Assembly (NCBI GenBank): GCA_033961575.1
Contig: CM066729.1
Location: forward strand, 33,638,501-33,702,500
Length of the DNA: 64,000 nucleotides
Direction of reading: 5' to 3'
DNA from: Aselliscus stoliczkanus
Lineage: Eukaryota > Chordata > Mammalia > Chiroptera > Hipposideridae
The stretch's first letter is position 1, and every line of letters starts with the position of its first letter. A program made the position numbers and the translations under genes. The notes under the pieces were generated by a model, which had not been told where the DNA came from, searched no databases, and saw only the letters and a list, made by a program, of their open reading frames with translations. Positions 10,871 to 22,285 of the stretch are shown here, piece after piece.

Positions 10871-12975
10871 CAGAATCAGATGCTTTTAAATATGTTAAAC
10901 CACCCCTCTGATTTTTAGCTCCTTGCTGCTAACATTGGAGAAGTAGGATAATGTGTGGTGCAAATATGGCTTGCTTCTTGTTTGTTCTGCAACTACAGAC
11001 CCAGCCATCATCTCTTGCTAGTTTGTTAGTTACCATTTGTTTCTCTGTTTCTATAACTTCTAAATATTAACATTTTTACTATAAGCACCACTGTCATTCT
11101 TTTTGTTGTTCACTGTTAATATCTTTATTATTATTAAATTGAATTATTATTATTATTAGTCATTTTAGTGAGGTATTCTGGAGAAAACAAAGATAAAGAA
11201 CAGTTCATCATATTTAACCATGAATCTCTCACTGTGTTTCATATATTTTTCTAATCCTTAGAATGATAATTTAGGACACATTTTCACCTATGGTGGTGAA
11301 GTTCACAAGATTTCCTTATTTTAACTCAGTTGCCCTTTCTTTTCTTTTCTTCATGGGCTGTTCACAAGAAATGAACATGAGCCAGCATAGAAGTTTCTTT
11401 CAGAATGATCACGTCCCTCACCTCCCAGTGCACTCTGTCTCTCCTTACACTTAGAAAGCAGAGCCAGGTGGACAGCCCTGACAGTGGGCCAGTCCTAAGA
11501 TTGTACCACCTTCTGTTGGTGGCCAGGCTGGAAGGAGACAGAGTGGGTGCTGGCATCCACTGGGGAGTATGAAGACAGCCATGTCACCTGCGCCACAGAA
11601 GCCAAGATGCCCAGACTGCCTGTAACTGGACATGGCCTTGCTGGCCAGGCAGCGCCCCCGGAACCCTGGCGCTGTTGAGCTCTTTTGGACAATCTTGTTC
11701 TTAAATGTTCTTTGGATTTACTGCTATGTTGCTTAAACGGTCTCTGTTTTCTCTTCTCTGATGAACCAAAACCAAAACCCCTGTTTCATTTCATGCAGAA
11801 GAGTTTAGCTATATTATATATTGCCTTTTATATCTCACTGACTCATTGGGACAATTTTATATAAACTATGCTTAATCTAAATTGCCATCAATTTTAGATG
11901 AGTCATATCATTCCCCACCAAGTAAAAAGGCCAACAATCATAACTTCAAGACACATAAAATAATAAAACATCTCTTGATTTTAAAATAGTAAAAGTACTA
12001 ATATTAACATCAATAAAATATTGTAAATGGTTTATCCTGTTTATTTCAGAAAAAAATATCTTCCCTTAGAAAGATTCTGGTATCGACTAAAGAAAGTGTT
12101 CATCATAACAATCTCACTGAAGAATAGCAATTTAAGTGTTCTTATATTGAATTTGGTTCATATCTAGAATTTATCAAAGTCTCTAAGTCTTTGAAAAAAA
12201 GCAAAGCATTCAAATTCCTACTCCCCAGATGAGGAAAATTTGAAGCCATATAGTTTTCATGAAGGGTATTTTGCTTTTTTTCAGAGTATTAACAGTGTGG
12301 TGTTTAATTAGTTGTACTTGTTTAAATTTAAAATTAAAAAATAAATGTTAATTTAGCTTTGTTATTAGTTATTGATTATTAATGTTGGTTATTTATTTAA
12401 AATAAAATATGCGGAGCAGCAAATACGTTTCTTTCATATACCCATACAAATCAGATGGTTTTATATAATCCCAAAAGTTGGCTACAGAGTGACATTTCAT
12501 TTTTGACATAATAATATCAGTTAAATAACATGACACATTCTATCCAAAAAAAAAAATTTGTAAATAATGAATTATTGCATATTTATGGAACATTTAATTC
12601 AATATTGTATAAATCTAAAATGCATTCCATATAAAATACTAAAGAATTACATATGTTGCTAGCAACATTTTTTTCTAAAGTTTTTTATTATTTTTTCTGA
12701 AAAAATATTTATTTGTCATCATATTTTTCACCTAGAAAACGGAAACATATAAAAAAGGGATAACATTTGGGTCTTCTTACACTGCTTAAGTGCCACTATT
12801 CTGGGAATAGTTACATGTGAGAAAATTTAATATTTAAGTCATTCTATCTTGTCATTTAGAAATACATAATTTTAATTTTTTGTTCTTATCATTTTCTCAC
12901 CTACTCATAGATATTTTTGTGTTGTATATGTACTCATATTATGCACTAGACAAGAATAAGTATTCAAATGATGTA
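10871..12975. other. Unassigned sequence flanking a GC-rich block
   Basis: Apart from the block at 11350-11700 this is AT-rich sequence with no recognised gene or repeat. Short (TTA)n-like tracts lie near 11128-11158. Confidence 0.5.
11350..11700. other. GC-rich block of unknown origin
   Basis: The composition rises well above the flanks. It carries overlapping minus-strand open frames of 60 to 65 codons (11362-11692), none with a recognisable motif. Near its right end a GC hairpin has 7-bp arms, cagcgcc and ggcgctg, at 11650-11656 and 11668-11674. It could be a decayed processed pseudogene, a 3'UTR fragment or an unrecognised repeat. No poly-A tail or duplication was seen. Confidence 0.4.
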
Positions 12976-13056
12976 CTGGGTTGTTGGAAAAGTCATGACA
13001 CATTTTTGCAATGAAAAACATAGAAAAACTACGTCATGACTTTTCCAACAATCCAA
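12976..13056. mobile_element. 81-bp palindromic mariner-type MITE, copy 2
   Basis: This is the same element as at 9911-9991, with better-conserved arms: ctgggttgttggaaaagtca pairs with tgacttttccaacaatccaa. TA flanks both sides. The central loop gcaatgaaaaacatagaaaa is identical to that of copy 1. Confidence 0.94.
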
Positions 13057-13186
13057 TATTTCATATGAAGTTAACATAAATTCCTTAGAGATTGAGATTT
13101 GATAACTGTTATGAATAAACAACTCACATAACCAATGGATAACAGGGTGTTACTCCAAATAGATTATTTAAAATGAAATGGTATGG

Positions 13187-13601
13187 GGGGTGGTCGGCTA
13201 GGTGGCTCAGTTGGTTAAGAGCATGAGCTCTGAGCAACAGGGTTGCCGGTTCGATTCCCACATGGGCAAGTGAGCTGAGCCTGAGCCGAGCTGCTGCTGA
13301 CCTGCCAATATTTGGCAGGATAGCTCAACTGGTGAGAGCACATGCTCCTAACAAAGGTTGTCATTTGGACTCTTGCATGGGATGGTGGCCTATGCCCACC
13401 CACAGCTAAGATTGAACACTACACCTTGAGCTGAGTGGCTGCGAGCTGCCAACATGGCCAAATGGTGACTGGATTTGAAGCTGAGCAAGCTGCACCCTCC
13501 ATAACTAAGATTGAAAGACAACAACTTGGCTGTTCCCCTTCTCCAATTCCCGAATAAAGTCTTTTAAAAATAAATAAATAAATAATAAAAATAAAAAAAT
13601 A
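13187..13601 (+). mobile_element. Long double-headed tRNA SINE, B-type
   Basis: The first head has an A-box-like ggctcagttggttaagag and a B-box-like ggttcgattcc. A second, weaker tRNA-like unit (tagctcaactggtgagag) follows at about 13320. The 3' part ends with ctgttccccttctccaattc, then gaataaagtctttt and an (AAAT)-type tail. A perfect 11-bp duplication, aaatggtatgg, flanks it at 13176-13186 and 13602-13612. It appears to be the full-length form of the B-type SINEs at 25358 and 43421. The minus-strand frames at 13215-13625 lie in it. Confidence 0.95.
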
Positions 13602-13612
13602 AAATGGTATGG

Positions 13613-13906
13613 AACCTGAGAACATTTTCTATAGTGTGTAATTAATATTGAAGTACACAATACAGTTTATATGAACTGTGTGATTAAGTCATATTGGATG
13701 CCCTTTACGTTTTATATACTTCAGAAAAATTTTATTAGTTCTAGAAAACAACTTTCAGTGTTCAGCACAACACATTCTGAAGATAGAATGTCTTTTTAAT
13801 CCCTGAAGAGTAGTCACTTGAAAGGGCAGTGGTCTTCTGAGCAGTGGTCTCTGATTCAAATATTGGGGGAGTGCCATTAAGACAGTGTGAAGAAGCTGAT
13901 TAGTCC

Positions 13907-13966
<60 letters not shown>

Positions 13967-14389
13967 AAAAGTGGATAAGATTATTTAAAAAAAACCCTCT
14001 CAGGCTTTGAAAATTGATAAAGGTAGATAACAGACTGAAAAGGGTATATTCTTAGAAAACCTTTAGAGCTTTGGGTAAGAACAACACTCTGCTTCCAACT
14101 TGCCTGAGGTTCCTGCCATCAACACCTTCCATTCAGATGACAAGCACAGTAGCGTTACAAAGATGAAGATTGCAGGGGAGGTTATTGAAAGGGGGGACAG
14201 GCCAGAAACTTTCATTCCAGAGGAGTGAAGTTGATTTGTGGTGGGACATAAAACCTTATGGTGTTGTCAATTAAAAGTGACAAACATGGTAGAAAATGAG
14301 AATGTGGAAATAACCACATCTTTGCTAGCCTAAAGTAGCAGTTCCAGTTAGGGTAAGCAGGAGACGGACAAAAAAATTAAGTGAAGATT
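13613..14389. other. Unassigned sequence
   Basis: No gene is supported here. The only clear feature is the (CA)n array. Confidence 0.5.
13909..13962. repeat. (CA)n microsatellite
   Basis: About 27 uninterrupted CA units. Confidence 0.98.
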
Positions 14390-14481
14390 CTGGAAATGAG
14401 AACTACAGATGCCTGAGTACAAGATGTACAGAAATTATTGTCCACTAATCTATGCAACCACTAGGAAGCCAGGCAAAAGAA

Positions 14482-14527
14482 AATAATAATAATAATGATA
14501 ATAATAATAATAATAATAATAATAATA
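14482..14527. repeat. (AAT)n microsatellite 1
   Basis: About 15 AAT units with one interruption, in the L1M/HAL1-like element. Confidence 0.95.
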
Positions 14528-14863
14528 TGAAAAAGAAGAAGCAGAAGGAAGAGGAAGAAGAAAAACTTGATCAGTGACATCAGCAATTATATACCATGGG
14601 GGAAAGATTCTGCAGTTTGAGCCTAGGTAAGTTATTAGAAAACTAAAAAACGTTAAACAGAATACAGATATGTATCTGCATTATGTTATCTAAAATTTCT
14701 ACTTTTCAATTAAAAATTATAATACTTGCAAGGAAATAGGAAAATGTGACCCATAATCAGGAATACATGCAACCAATAGACACTGACCGTAGGCATGGAT
14801 ATCAGATTTAGGAGTCAAAGACTTCAAAGAAGCTATTGTAAATATGTTCAAAGAATTAGAGCA

Positions 14864-14907
<44 letters not shown>
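14864..14907. repeat. (AAT)n microsatellite 2
   Basis: About 14 AAT units, 340 bp from the first (AAT)n array. It gives the asparagine run in the frame at 14795-14995. Confidence 0.96.
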
Positions 14908-14908
<1 letters not shown>

Positions 14909-15299
14909 TCAACAAATAGGGAATTTCAAGAGAGGGGAAAAAAAACTACAAAAGAAAACCAAATGGAAATTTTAGAGATGAAAATAATTAAATGAAAATG
15001 AAAAATTTGCTAGATTGATTCAACAGTAGATGTGATATTGCAGAAGAAAAACTGGTATATTTGCAGATTCATCAATAGAAATTAGTACATAAAAAAGAGA
15101 GAAAGAAGATTGAAGGAAAATAATGATTAAGCCTCAGTGACCTATGAAACAATTTTAAGGATTGCAGCATAGTGTAATGGGAGTCCTGTAAGAGAGATAG
15201 GGCTGAAGAAACTTTGAATAAATAATGTATAATAATGTCCTGAATTTCAGATTAAAAGCACATTATTCCACATAAGGTATATAGATGTTCCAACTCTTA

Positions 15300-15960
15300 A
15301 GGAGGTAAAACATAATCACTCATGCTTTAAGTGTATACTACCTATAGTGACTTTCTTCTGAAGTATTCAGTACGGAATGGGTAGGGGAAAAAGACTAACT
15401 TTACAATGAAGAAACTTTACAAATGCTACCCACAGCCAGATGATCAAGGCTACATTAACAATAAATAATCATACTGATAGTTTATAACCTAAATATGGTG
15501 TGATGAGAATCGCAATTTATCTTTGTGATCTTTGTGATCTCTCCAAGTCACATTATCCCAGTCTAATCATGGGAAAACATTGGAAACATCTCAATTGAGG
15601 CACTTATAAAACATCTGATCAGTAATCCTTGAAAAATCTCAAAGTCATCAAAAACAAGAAAAGCCTAAGAAACTGTCACCACCAAGAGATACTAAGGAGA
15701 CATGACTACTAAATATAGTGTGGTGTACTGGATAGGATCTTGGGAAAACTAAAGGACATTGGAGAAAAACTGAGTTAATTTGAATAAAGTCTGGACTTTA
15801 ACTAATAATAAGGTCTCAATATTCGTTCATTAATTGTGGCAAACGTAACATACTTATACAAGATGTTAATGACAAGGGAAATTGTGGGCTACTTCAGAAC
15901 TCTCTATATTATCTTCCCAATAATTAATCTCATTCCAAAACTGGTCTAAAATTAAAATTT
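15300..15960 (+). mobile_element. Old L1-type 3' end nested in L1M/HAL1-like sequence
   Basis: The order aaggacattggagaaaaact, tgaataaagtctggacttta, agatgttaatgacaagggaa and ctaaaattaaaattt matches the 3' end of an old L1-class repeat. ORF1-like sequence lies on both sides, so this looks like a separate insertion. Exact borders and duplication were not found. Confidence 0.55.
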
Positions 15961-16250
15961 CATTTAAAAGGTGTATAAAAATTGATCTACAGATCAAAGC
16001 ATCTCAAAAATTTCCAGGTAGAACAAACAAACATACAGTGACCCACATCATGACAATCATATCAAACTGCTAAATGACAAAAATTAAATTTTGATAGCAG
16101 CAAAATAAAAGAAAAGAAACTTCATTATGTCTAGGGGAACAAGAAATGATTAACATCTGTTTAAGATTTTATATCCAGTAAAACTATATATCTTCATAAA
16201 TGGTCCTCTTAAATTTAGATTATAGTAGTAAAATAAGTTTAGCTAAAACC

Positions 16251-17659
16251 ACTCATATTATTTGTACCAAGAAGGAAAGAATCATAGGTTCTTCACTATG
16301 AGTCTTAACACCAAAGAAATTTAGGAAGTTAAATATTCTCTTAATAAGCCTTCAAACCTTAGGTTTATAATAATTTTTTTTTCTTCACATATTCTGCCCT
16401 CTTCACCATATGTCTTCAACTAGTTTGACATAAATAAATGTATTTCAGGACAAATGATCAACCTCTTAAAATACTACTACACTAAATTTCTCCTAGTTCA
16501 ATATTGTGCAGTTTTGGGGTTTTTTTTATTCAGACAAATGCAGATAAAGGCAAAGAAAAAGCAGGAATCAATTAAGCCTTCTTCTCTTGTGCAGATAAAG
16601 AAGAATCATTAAAGATTTCTAGAGTAGAATGATAAGATAAAAGATATCCTGTGGGGAGATTAATTTCATAGTCTCTGCATATGGGATAAATTAATGTTAG
16701 AGGGAATGAAAATCAGTTAATAGAGATCTGTTAAGCAGTAATTTTCTGACAATACCAGAATTACACGATCTATAAAAACAGATTGAATCAGAAAGGATAA
16801 TGGATGCTTTATGGGATGCAATGCAATGAAATAAAAAAAAAAAAGAGGTAGAGAATGCTTAGACCAAAGTAAAAAAGAACAAATTAAAAAAAAATGAGAA
16901 GCTATGAACAGATATCACTATGCAAAATTCTCTATATGATCTGTTATGTCCTTTTCCTCCTTTTCCTCCTTTACTTAAACCTGGTGCTTCTGTCAATAGA
17001 ATTATGTACTGTTTTCTAATTAGGTCATGAACATATTGTCTCTGAGGACATTTACTTGAATGAGACATTTCCTATACTTTGGAGGACACAGAACTTCTAC
17101 ATTCAACTGGATCACTCATTCTTTGAGTATCACTAAATAGGTATTCATGCAGTGACTACTTGATATTCTGTAGCTGGCAGCTTAGTGTGGAAGTGAACTA
17201 GTAAACAAATGATTCTAGTAGTATGTGGCCAGTGATATAACAGTATGTGAAAACAGTGCAAAAGCACCATTGATGTTAGGTGGGCAAGCACCAGAGAGGC
17301 TGAAAAAAAAAGAAAAAGAATGGGGAGACTTGCTTCAATTAAAACAATTTAATTTTATCCTTCAAGGTCCATGTTTTCTAAATTAATCTGAATACAAAAA
17401 TCACCATGGCTACTTATGAAGACTAGGTATTTCTTGGAGATTCTTTGTGAATGACCCTTTAGAGAAGTTTAAACAAGGAAAACTATCATCAAGTTTGGAT
17501 GTTAGAAAATAATTTTGGCAGGAAGAATTTAGGAGTGTTGATTTTAGCACCATATGGAACAGATAGGAGAGTGATTTAGGCATCTAGGGTTGCAGGGCTG
17601 AAGATAAAGGGGGAGATATTTATAATACTATATATTTGAGCGGCAGTATAAATGGCACC
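16251..17659. other. Unassigned, possibly with an L2 remnant
   Basis: No gene is supported. A stretch around 17160-17260 weakly recalls antisense L2 sequence, but is too diverged for me to call. The 69-codon minus-strand frame at 16859-17068 has no recognised motif. Confidence 0.4.
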
Positions 17660-17815
17660 TGCTCATTGAGACTTTCATTGATCATTTTTAGGTAGAAGGG
17701 ATCTCTCTCCTGAATCACAGCACCTTGCTCATATAGCTTAAAACATACTGCTATGAATTATTAATATATGTTTATATTTTGCATTTCTGTCATCGTGCCC
17801 ACAAACACACATCTC
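17660..17815 (+). mobile_element. L2 LINE 3' remnant
   Basis: The order of ctcattgagactttcattga, ctcatatagcttaaaacata and gtttatattttgcatttctg follows the L2 3' end. It is very diverged. Confidence 0.4.
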
Positions 17816-17994
17816 AGTGTGTGTGCATGGATGTGTGTGTACTAGTTTATTACTTATTTGTGGATGTAAGAACAAATTTATCCAGAAATTAATTGTTGTA
17901 GCGAGTTGTTGCTCAACTAAACTAAAGATCTGAATAACTAAACCTACATGATTATAATGGCGGCTATTAAAGAGAACTTTGGTTAAGTATAAGT

Positions 17995-18190
17995 CTGTGT
18001 CATAAGCTAGAATTCAGCTTCAGGGTTCTGGCTGAGTCATTAACTATTTTTTAAACCATTTTCCCTTTTTCCGAAGTGTAAAATGAGAATAATAATGGTT
18101 ACCTGCCTCAAAGGGGTGTTGTGAAGACTAGCTAGTTGACAGTTTTAAACTATTTTGAAGATGGAATGTACTATAAGTGCTCCAAGGAAA
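17995..18190 (+). mobile_element. MIR SINE
   Basis: The core ctggctgagtcattaactat, then gtgtaaaatgagaataataa, ttacctgcctcaaaggggtg and ttgtgaagac, matches the MIR central and 3' region closely. Confidence 0.8.
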
Positions 18191-19592
18191 GTTTTTAAAA
18201 GCACAATGGAATGAAACCCTTGAACCATAGCTTTAGGAAATTTAGTATGTCTTTTAGGCTGGCAATCTTGAATTGATACAGAATTCTATGGGAAATTAAC
18301 TCTACAACATTCTTTATTTTTTTTCCTCTTTTCTACTTTTTTCTTCTGGAGCAATTCAATTCAATGGGAAAGATACAGTTATGCCATCTTTTGAAATAGA
18401 TGTTACTCATAAAGAAAGAAATGCAATAAAGATTATAAAATGGTTATTAATCACACTGAAAAATTTACTCTCTTCAATATAGCACACTATTTAGAATTTA
18501 CCTGAACTATTTAAAATTCAACTCATCATTGGAAATTTAAGTATATAGATATAGTTGCCTAGAAGCACATGCTCACTTATGTGAAGAAATGAACTTTAAT
18601 ATTTTTTCTGAATATCAGAACTAGGTCAGAACCTCATTTTTTCAAAAAGATTGCTTGTGTTTTCTTCCAAATGCCTAATGAAATATTCAAAACTCTGAAA
18701 AAGATATCATTCCCTCTAGTCAGTCTTATTGAGAATATCTATTCATTTTACACATTTGCATACTCTATTTTAAATATATAATCCATACGTATAAAGGATA
18801 AAACAGAAGCATTGCATGCTGGGCAATTTCTGTGAGAAGTACATGCTTATAAATGGAACATAATCACCCACTGTATATGTGCTTTAACAAAGAGATACAT
18901 CTTCACTAACCTATGTTTGATCATTTATAATATGGGCCCATGAACCTGACTTTTCAATATTTACTAAAAACAAGCAAACAAACATTGAGAATAGGAAAAA
19001 AAAAAATGCAAATCTCTAGGTAGAAATAAGCACTTAATGCCACAATTCATCAGTTCTTGCCACAAAAAGCATGCCAGGAAAAGGTATTATATTTTACACC
19101 CAGGTACAGTCAAATAAGGCATATTTATTTATTAAACATATTATAGTACGTGAGTAAAACAGCCAAGCAAAGAGCCCCAGATTTTAAAATATATTTACTT
19201 ATTTTTAATAAGTAAATTTATTTACATTTAAAAAGATGTTTTAATTTTAAATCTATATTAACATTGTTTATTGAAAGTATCTGCTGTTTTCAAAGATCAA
19301 TGAGATGTTTATTAGAAATGTTAAAATACCCAGACATTAGGTAGACATCACAGTGAGTACATCACAATGATATGATCATATCTCCAGCAGCCAATAATTT
19401 AGCTACAAAGAAAGTATTAACAGATGTGGACATAGTAAGAAATAATTAAGTAATTAACTGAGTGTTGGTGATTTTAGCACAAGTATATAATGTGGAAAAA
19501 TTAGAAATGAGTTTTGTGAAGAAAATGGCCTTTAGAACAATCACAATAAGTTTGATGTGTGGAAGAAAAATAATGCATTTTAGGTAACGGTT
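18191..19592. other. Unassigned AT-rich sequence
   Basis: I see nothing gene-like and no recognised repeat before the L1 target site at 19593. Confidence 0.5.
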
Positions 19593-19604
19593 AAGAGCAA
19601 GTTG

Positions 19605-19795
19605 ACTTCCTTGGTTAATTTATTCCTGTTTTACATTCTTCTTGATGCAATTATAAAAGGTGCTTATTTCTCAATTTATCTTTCTGATGGTTCATGTTTG
19701 TGTATAGGAATGAAACTGATTGTTGTATATTGATTTTGTATCCTGCACCTTTCCTGAATGCACTAATTACTTTTAACAGTTTTGGGTGGAGTCTG
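19605..19795 (-). pseudogene. Inverted L1 ORF2 segment (twin-priming product)
   Basis: Read on the minus strand, aggtgcaggatacaaaatca, then tcctatacacaaac and gaaccatcagaaag match an ORF2 region that normally lies upstream of the plus-strand part. The flip at about 19795 inside one duplication-bounded insertion is the classic 5' inversion of L1. Confidence 0.85.
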
Positions 19796-20083
19796 AGAGA
19801 AAATTTTTGCAAATAATATATATGACAAGGGGTTAATATTCAAAATATAAGAAGAACTCACACAACTCAATACCAAAAAAAAAAAAAAAAAATCAGATAA
19901 ACAATTTAAAAATTGGAAGAGGAATTGAATAGATCATTTTTTTCCAAAGAAGACATACAAATGACCAACAGGTACATGCAAAGGTGATCAACATCACTAA
20001 TCATGAGAGGAATTCAAATTAAACCACAATGAGATGTTGCTGTGCACCTGTTAGGATGGCTAGCATCAAAAAGACAAAAGACA

Positions 20084-20525
20084 GGGCCGGCCGAGTGGCG
20101 CATTGGTTAAGCGCTGGTTTTGGGATGCCAGCGGCCCCGGTTCGGATCCCACATGAGGGCCAGTGACACTGCCCTCTACAGCTAACAACAGCTCCACCTG
20201 GAGCTGGGCTGTGCGAGCCCCGGTGATGGTGTGGGTTGCAGCCTCTGCTGCAGTGGGCTGCCATAGGCTGCAGTGAGTGGCCCGCAGCCAGTGTGAGCGG
20301 CTGGCAGCCAAGCGTGTGCTGCCAATAGCCGCGATGAGCGACATCCAGAGGCCAGCGACCGATCTGCCTCATCCGGGAAAAGCGCAATGACGATACCAAC
20401 AGTGAAGCAACATCCTCCGCAACTAAACTGAAGAACAAGACGGCAACTTGTCTGTTCCCCTTCCCCGATTCCCCAACGCTGTTCCCCTCCACCAATTCCC
20501 CAATAAAATCTTAAAAAAAAAAAAA
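20084..20525 (+). mobile_element. Full-length long A-type tRNA SINE
   Basis: It begins gggccggccgagtggcgcat, carries the tRNA-like head and gacactgccctc junction of the short A copies, then continues for about 290 bp of GC-rich body. It ends ctgttccccttccccgattc, then aattccccaataaaatctt plus poly-A. The duplication aagacaaaagaca flanks it at 20071-20083 and 20527-20539. It is inserted in the L1 at 19605-21393. The minus-strand frames of 91 to 158 codons at 20019-20698 are antisense readings of this CpG-rich SINE, not genes. Confidence 0.95.
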
Positions 20526-20969
20526 AAAGACAAAAGACAAGTATTGAAAAGGATGTGGAGAAAAGTGAATTCTTGTGTACTGTTAGCAAAGATATGAATT
20601 GGTGTGGCCACTATGCAAACTAGTGTGGAGATTCCTCCAAAAATTAAAAATATAAGTACCATACAGCCCAGCAATTCTATTTCTGGGTATATATCCAAAG
20701 GAAATGAAATCAGGATATCAAAAAGATATCTGCACTCCTATGTACATTGAAGCATTATGCACATAGTCAAGATATGGAAACAACCCAAGTGTCTATGAAA
20801 GGAAGAATGGATAAAGAAAATGAAATATATAATGGATATTACTCAGTCTTGTGAAAGAAAACATTCTACTGTTTGTAACAGTATGAATGGACATTGAGGG
20901 CATTGAACTAAGTGAAATAAGTCAAAGAAAGAAAGATAAATACTTCATGATGTCTTTTATATGTGGAAT

Positions 20970-21021
20970 ATGTGTGTGTGTGTGTATGTGTGTGTGTGTG
21001 CGTGCATGTGTGTGTGTGTAT
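20970..21021. repeat. Imperfect (GT)n microsatellite
   Basis: GT-rich array with TA and CG interruptions, within the L1 3' region. Confidence 0.93.
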
Positions 21022-21222
21022 AAAACTCATAGAAACAGAGAGTAGATAAGTGGTTGCCAGGATCTAATGGGGAGGGAAAATTAAGAAGATGTTGATGAAA
21101 GGTACATAGCTTCAGTTGTAAGATGGAAAAGGTCTAAGCATCTAATGTATAACATGGTGAGTATAGTTGACAACACTGTATTGCAGAATTAAAATTTGTT
21201 AAGAGTAGAACTTAAATGAGCA

Positions 21223-21261
<39 letters not shown>

Positions 21262-21262
21262 A
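21223..21262. repeat. (AAAT)n microsatellite
   Basis: About 10 ATAA/AAAT units inside the L1 3' region. Confidence 0.95.
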
Positions 21263-21405
21263 ATGAAGTGCTGGATGTGTTAAGTAACTACATGGGGGAA
21301 TCCTTTCACAATGCATATGTATATCAAATCATCATAATGTATACCTTAAATATCTTACAAGTTTGTGAATTATACCTCAATAAAGCTGAAAAAAAGAACA
21401 AGTTG

Positions 21406-22285
21406 TAAGTCAGAGATATAAAAGAAATCTACATTTTACAACTGGAAAAATAGTCAGGATAATCAATGAATCACATGTCAGAACTATAATAGACTTGAGT
21501 TAGGTATTCTAAATATAGATTCTAGGGAATTAGGTAAATAGAACGCAAAGCTGTTAAATATTTCTATGTTAATACCACTGTATTTTTAGTTCCTATAATG
21601 GTTTTACCCTATGGTAAAAGCTTAATAAATATTTGTTGACTCAGTAAATAAATGCAAGATGGATTTGTAACTTGAAGTGGTAAGCAGTACGGATCAATTG
21701 TAGCTCTGTGAACAGCAGAGTGACAGGATGAAATGTGTTTAGAAAGCTTATTTTAGAAGTGGTTATGTGAGATGACACTAGAGAAATAATTACATGGCAC
21801 TGTTGATGGAACCATTTCTATTGGAGGTTGCTGTTTGACTCAGCCATATTTTGAATATCTCATCACTTATGCTTTCAAATGCAACAAAAAAAAAATCCAA
21901 CATTACAAATACTATCAACTGAATCAATCTGACATTTATGCCTTATGATATCTTGCTGAGCTATGACAGCATTTGCATTATATATATGCCGTGAACCAAG
22001 AAGGAAAGGCTTTGTATCCACTACATTTGGCAGCAAAGCTATATCAAACAAATCCATTCTCCATTTATATTAAAGTTGACATCAATGTGCTTGTGCCTAT
22101 AGAAAATGGAGGGCCAAAAAAGAAAAAGTCTTTGCTCTTGAGTTTTAGTCTTAAAATAAAATGAATAAAAATAAACCTAAGATAAAATAACAAACAAAAT
22201 AAAACAAATATTCTGCCCTTTCATTAAAAATATGCTTGTCAACTTAGAGCCTAATTTTGAAAGCATCAAGAAACAAGAGGCTTGT
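21406..22285. other. Unassigned, with a probable L2 tail
   Basis: A short segment at 21600-21655 (gcttaataaatatttgttga) looks like the end of an L2. The remainder is unassigned, and frames at 21875-22164 are random. Confidence 0.45.

Larger units (their letters stand above)
14390..16250 (+). mobile_element. Decayed old L1 (L1M/HAL1-like), 5' and ORF1 region
   Basis: The block atgcaaccaatagacactgac, then tcagatttaggagtcaaaga and atgttcaaagaattagag, follows the start of the L1M/HAL1 ORF1 region. A short surviving frame ends ENQMEILEMKIIK, close to the L1 ORF1 coiled-coil segment. More ORF1-like sequence resumes at about 15970 (cacatcatgacaatcatatc, caaactgctaa) and ends near ttatatccagtaaaactata. 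Stops and indels abound, so it is a pseudo-copy. An L1-type 3' end appears to be inserted at about 15300-15960. Confidence 0.7.
19605..21393 (+). mobile_element. L1 LINE, 5'-truncated, with 5' inversion
   Basis: From about 19796 to the A-rich end at 21393 the plus strand carries the L1 ORF2 C-terminal region and 3'UTR, for example tgacaaggggttaatattca, gcattatgcacatag and tatacctcaataaagctg. A near-perfect 12-bp duplication, aagagcaagttg at 19593-19604 and aagaacaagttg at 21394-21405, marks the borders. The first 190 bp are L1 in reverse orientation. A SINE (20084-20525) and two microsatellites lie inside. No frame is intact, so the copy is inactive. Confidence 0.92.

Noticed and set aside
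13187..13601. Possible real tRNA genes, because of A- and B-box-like motifs
   Set aside because: The motifs sit in a SINE with a 3' body, A-rich tail and duplication, and I do not see a full cloverleaf with a mature 3' end. The same holds for the other SINEs.
20019..20589. Minus-strand frames of 92 to 158 codons in a GC-rich stretch
   Set aside because: They are antisense readings of the long SINE at 20084-20525, which has its own target-site duplication.
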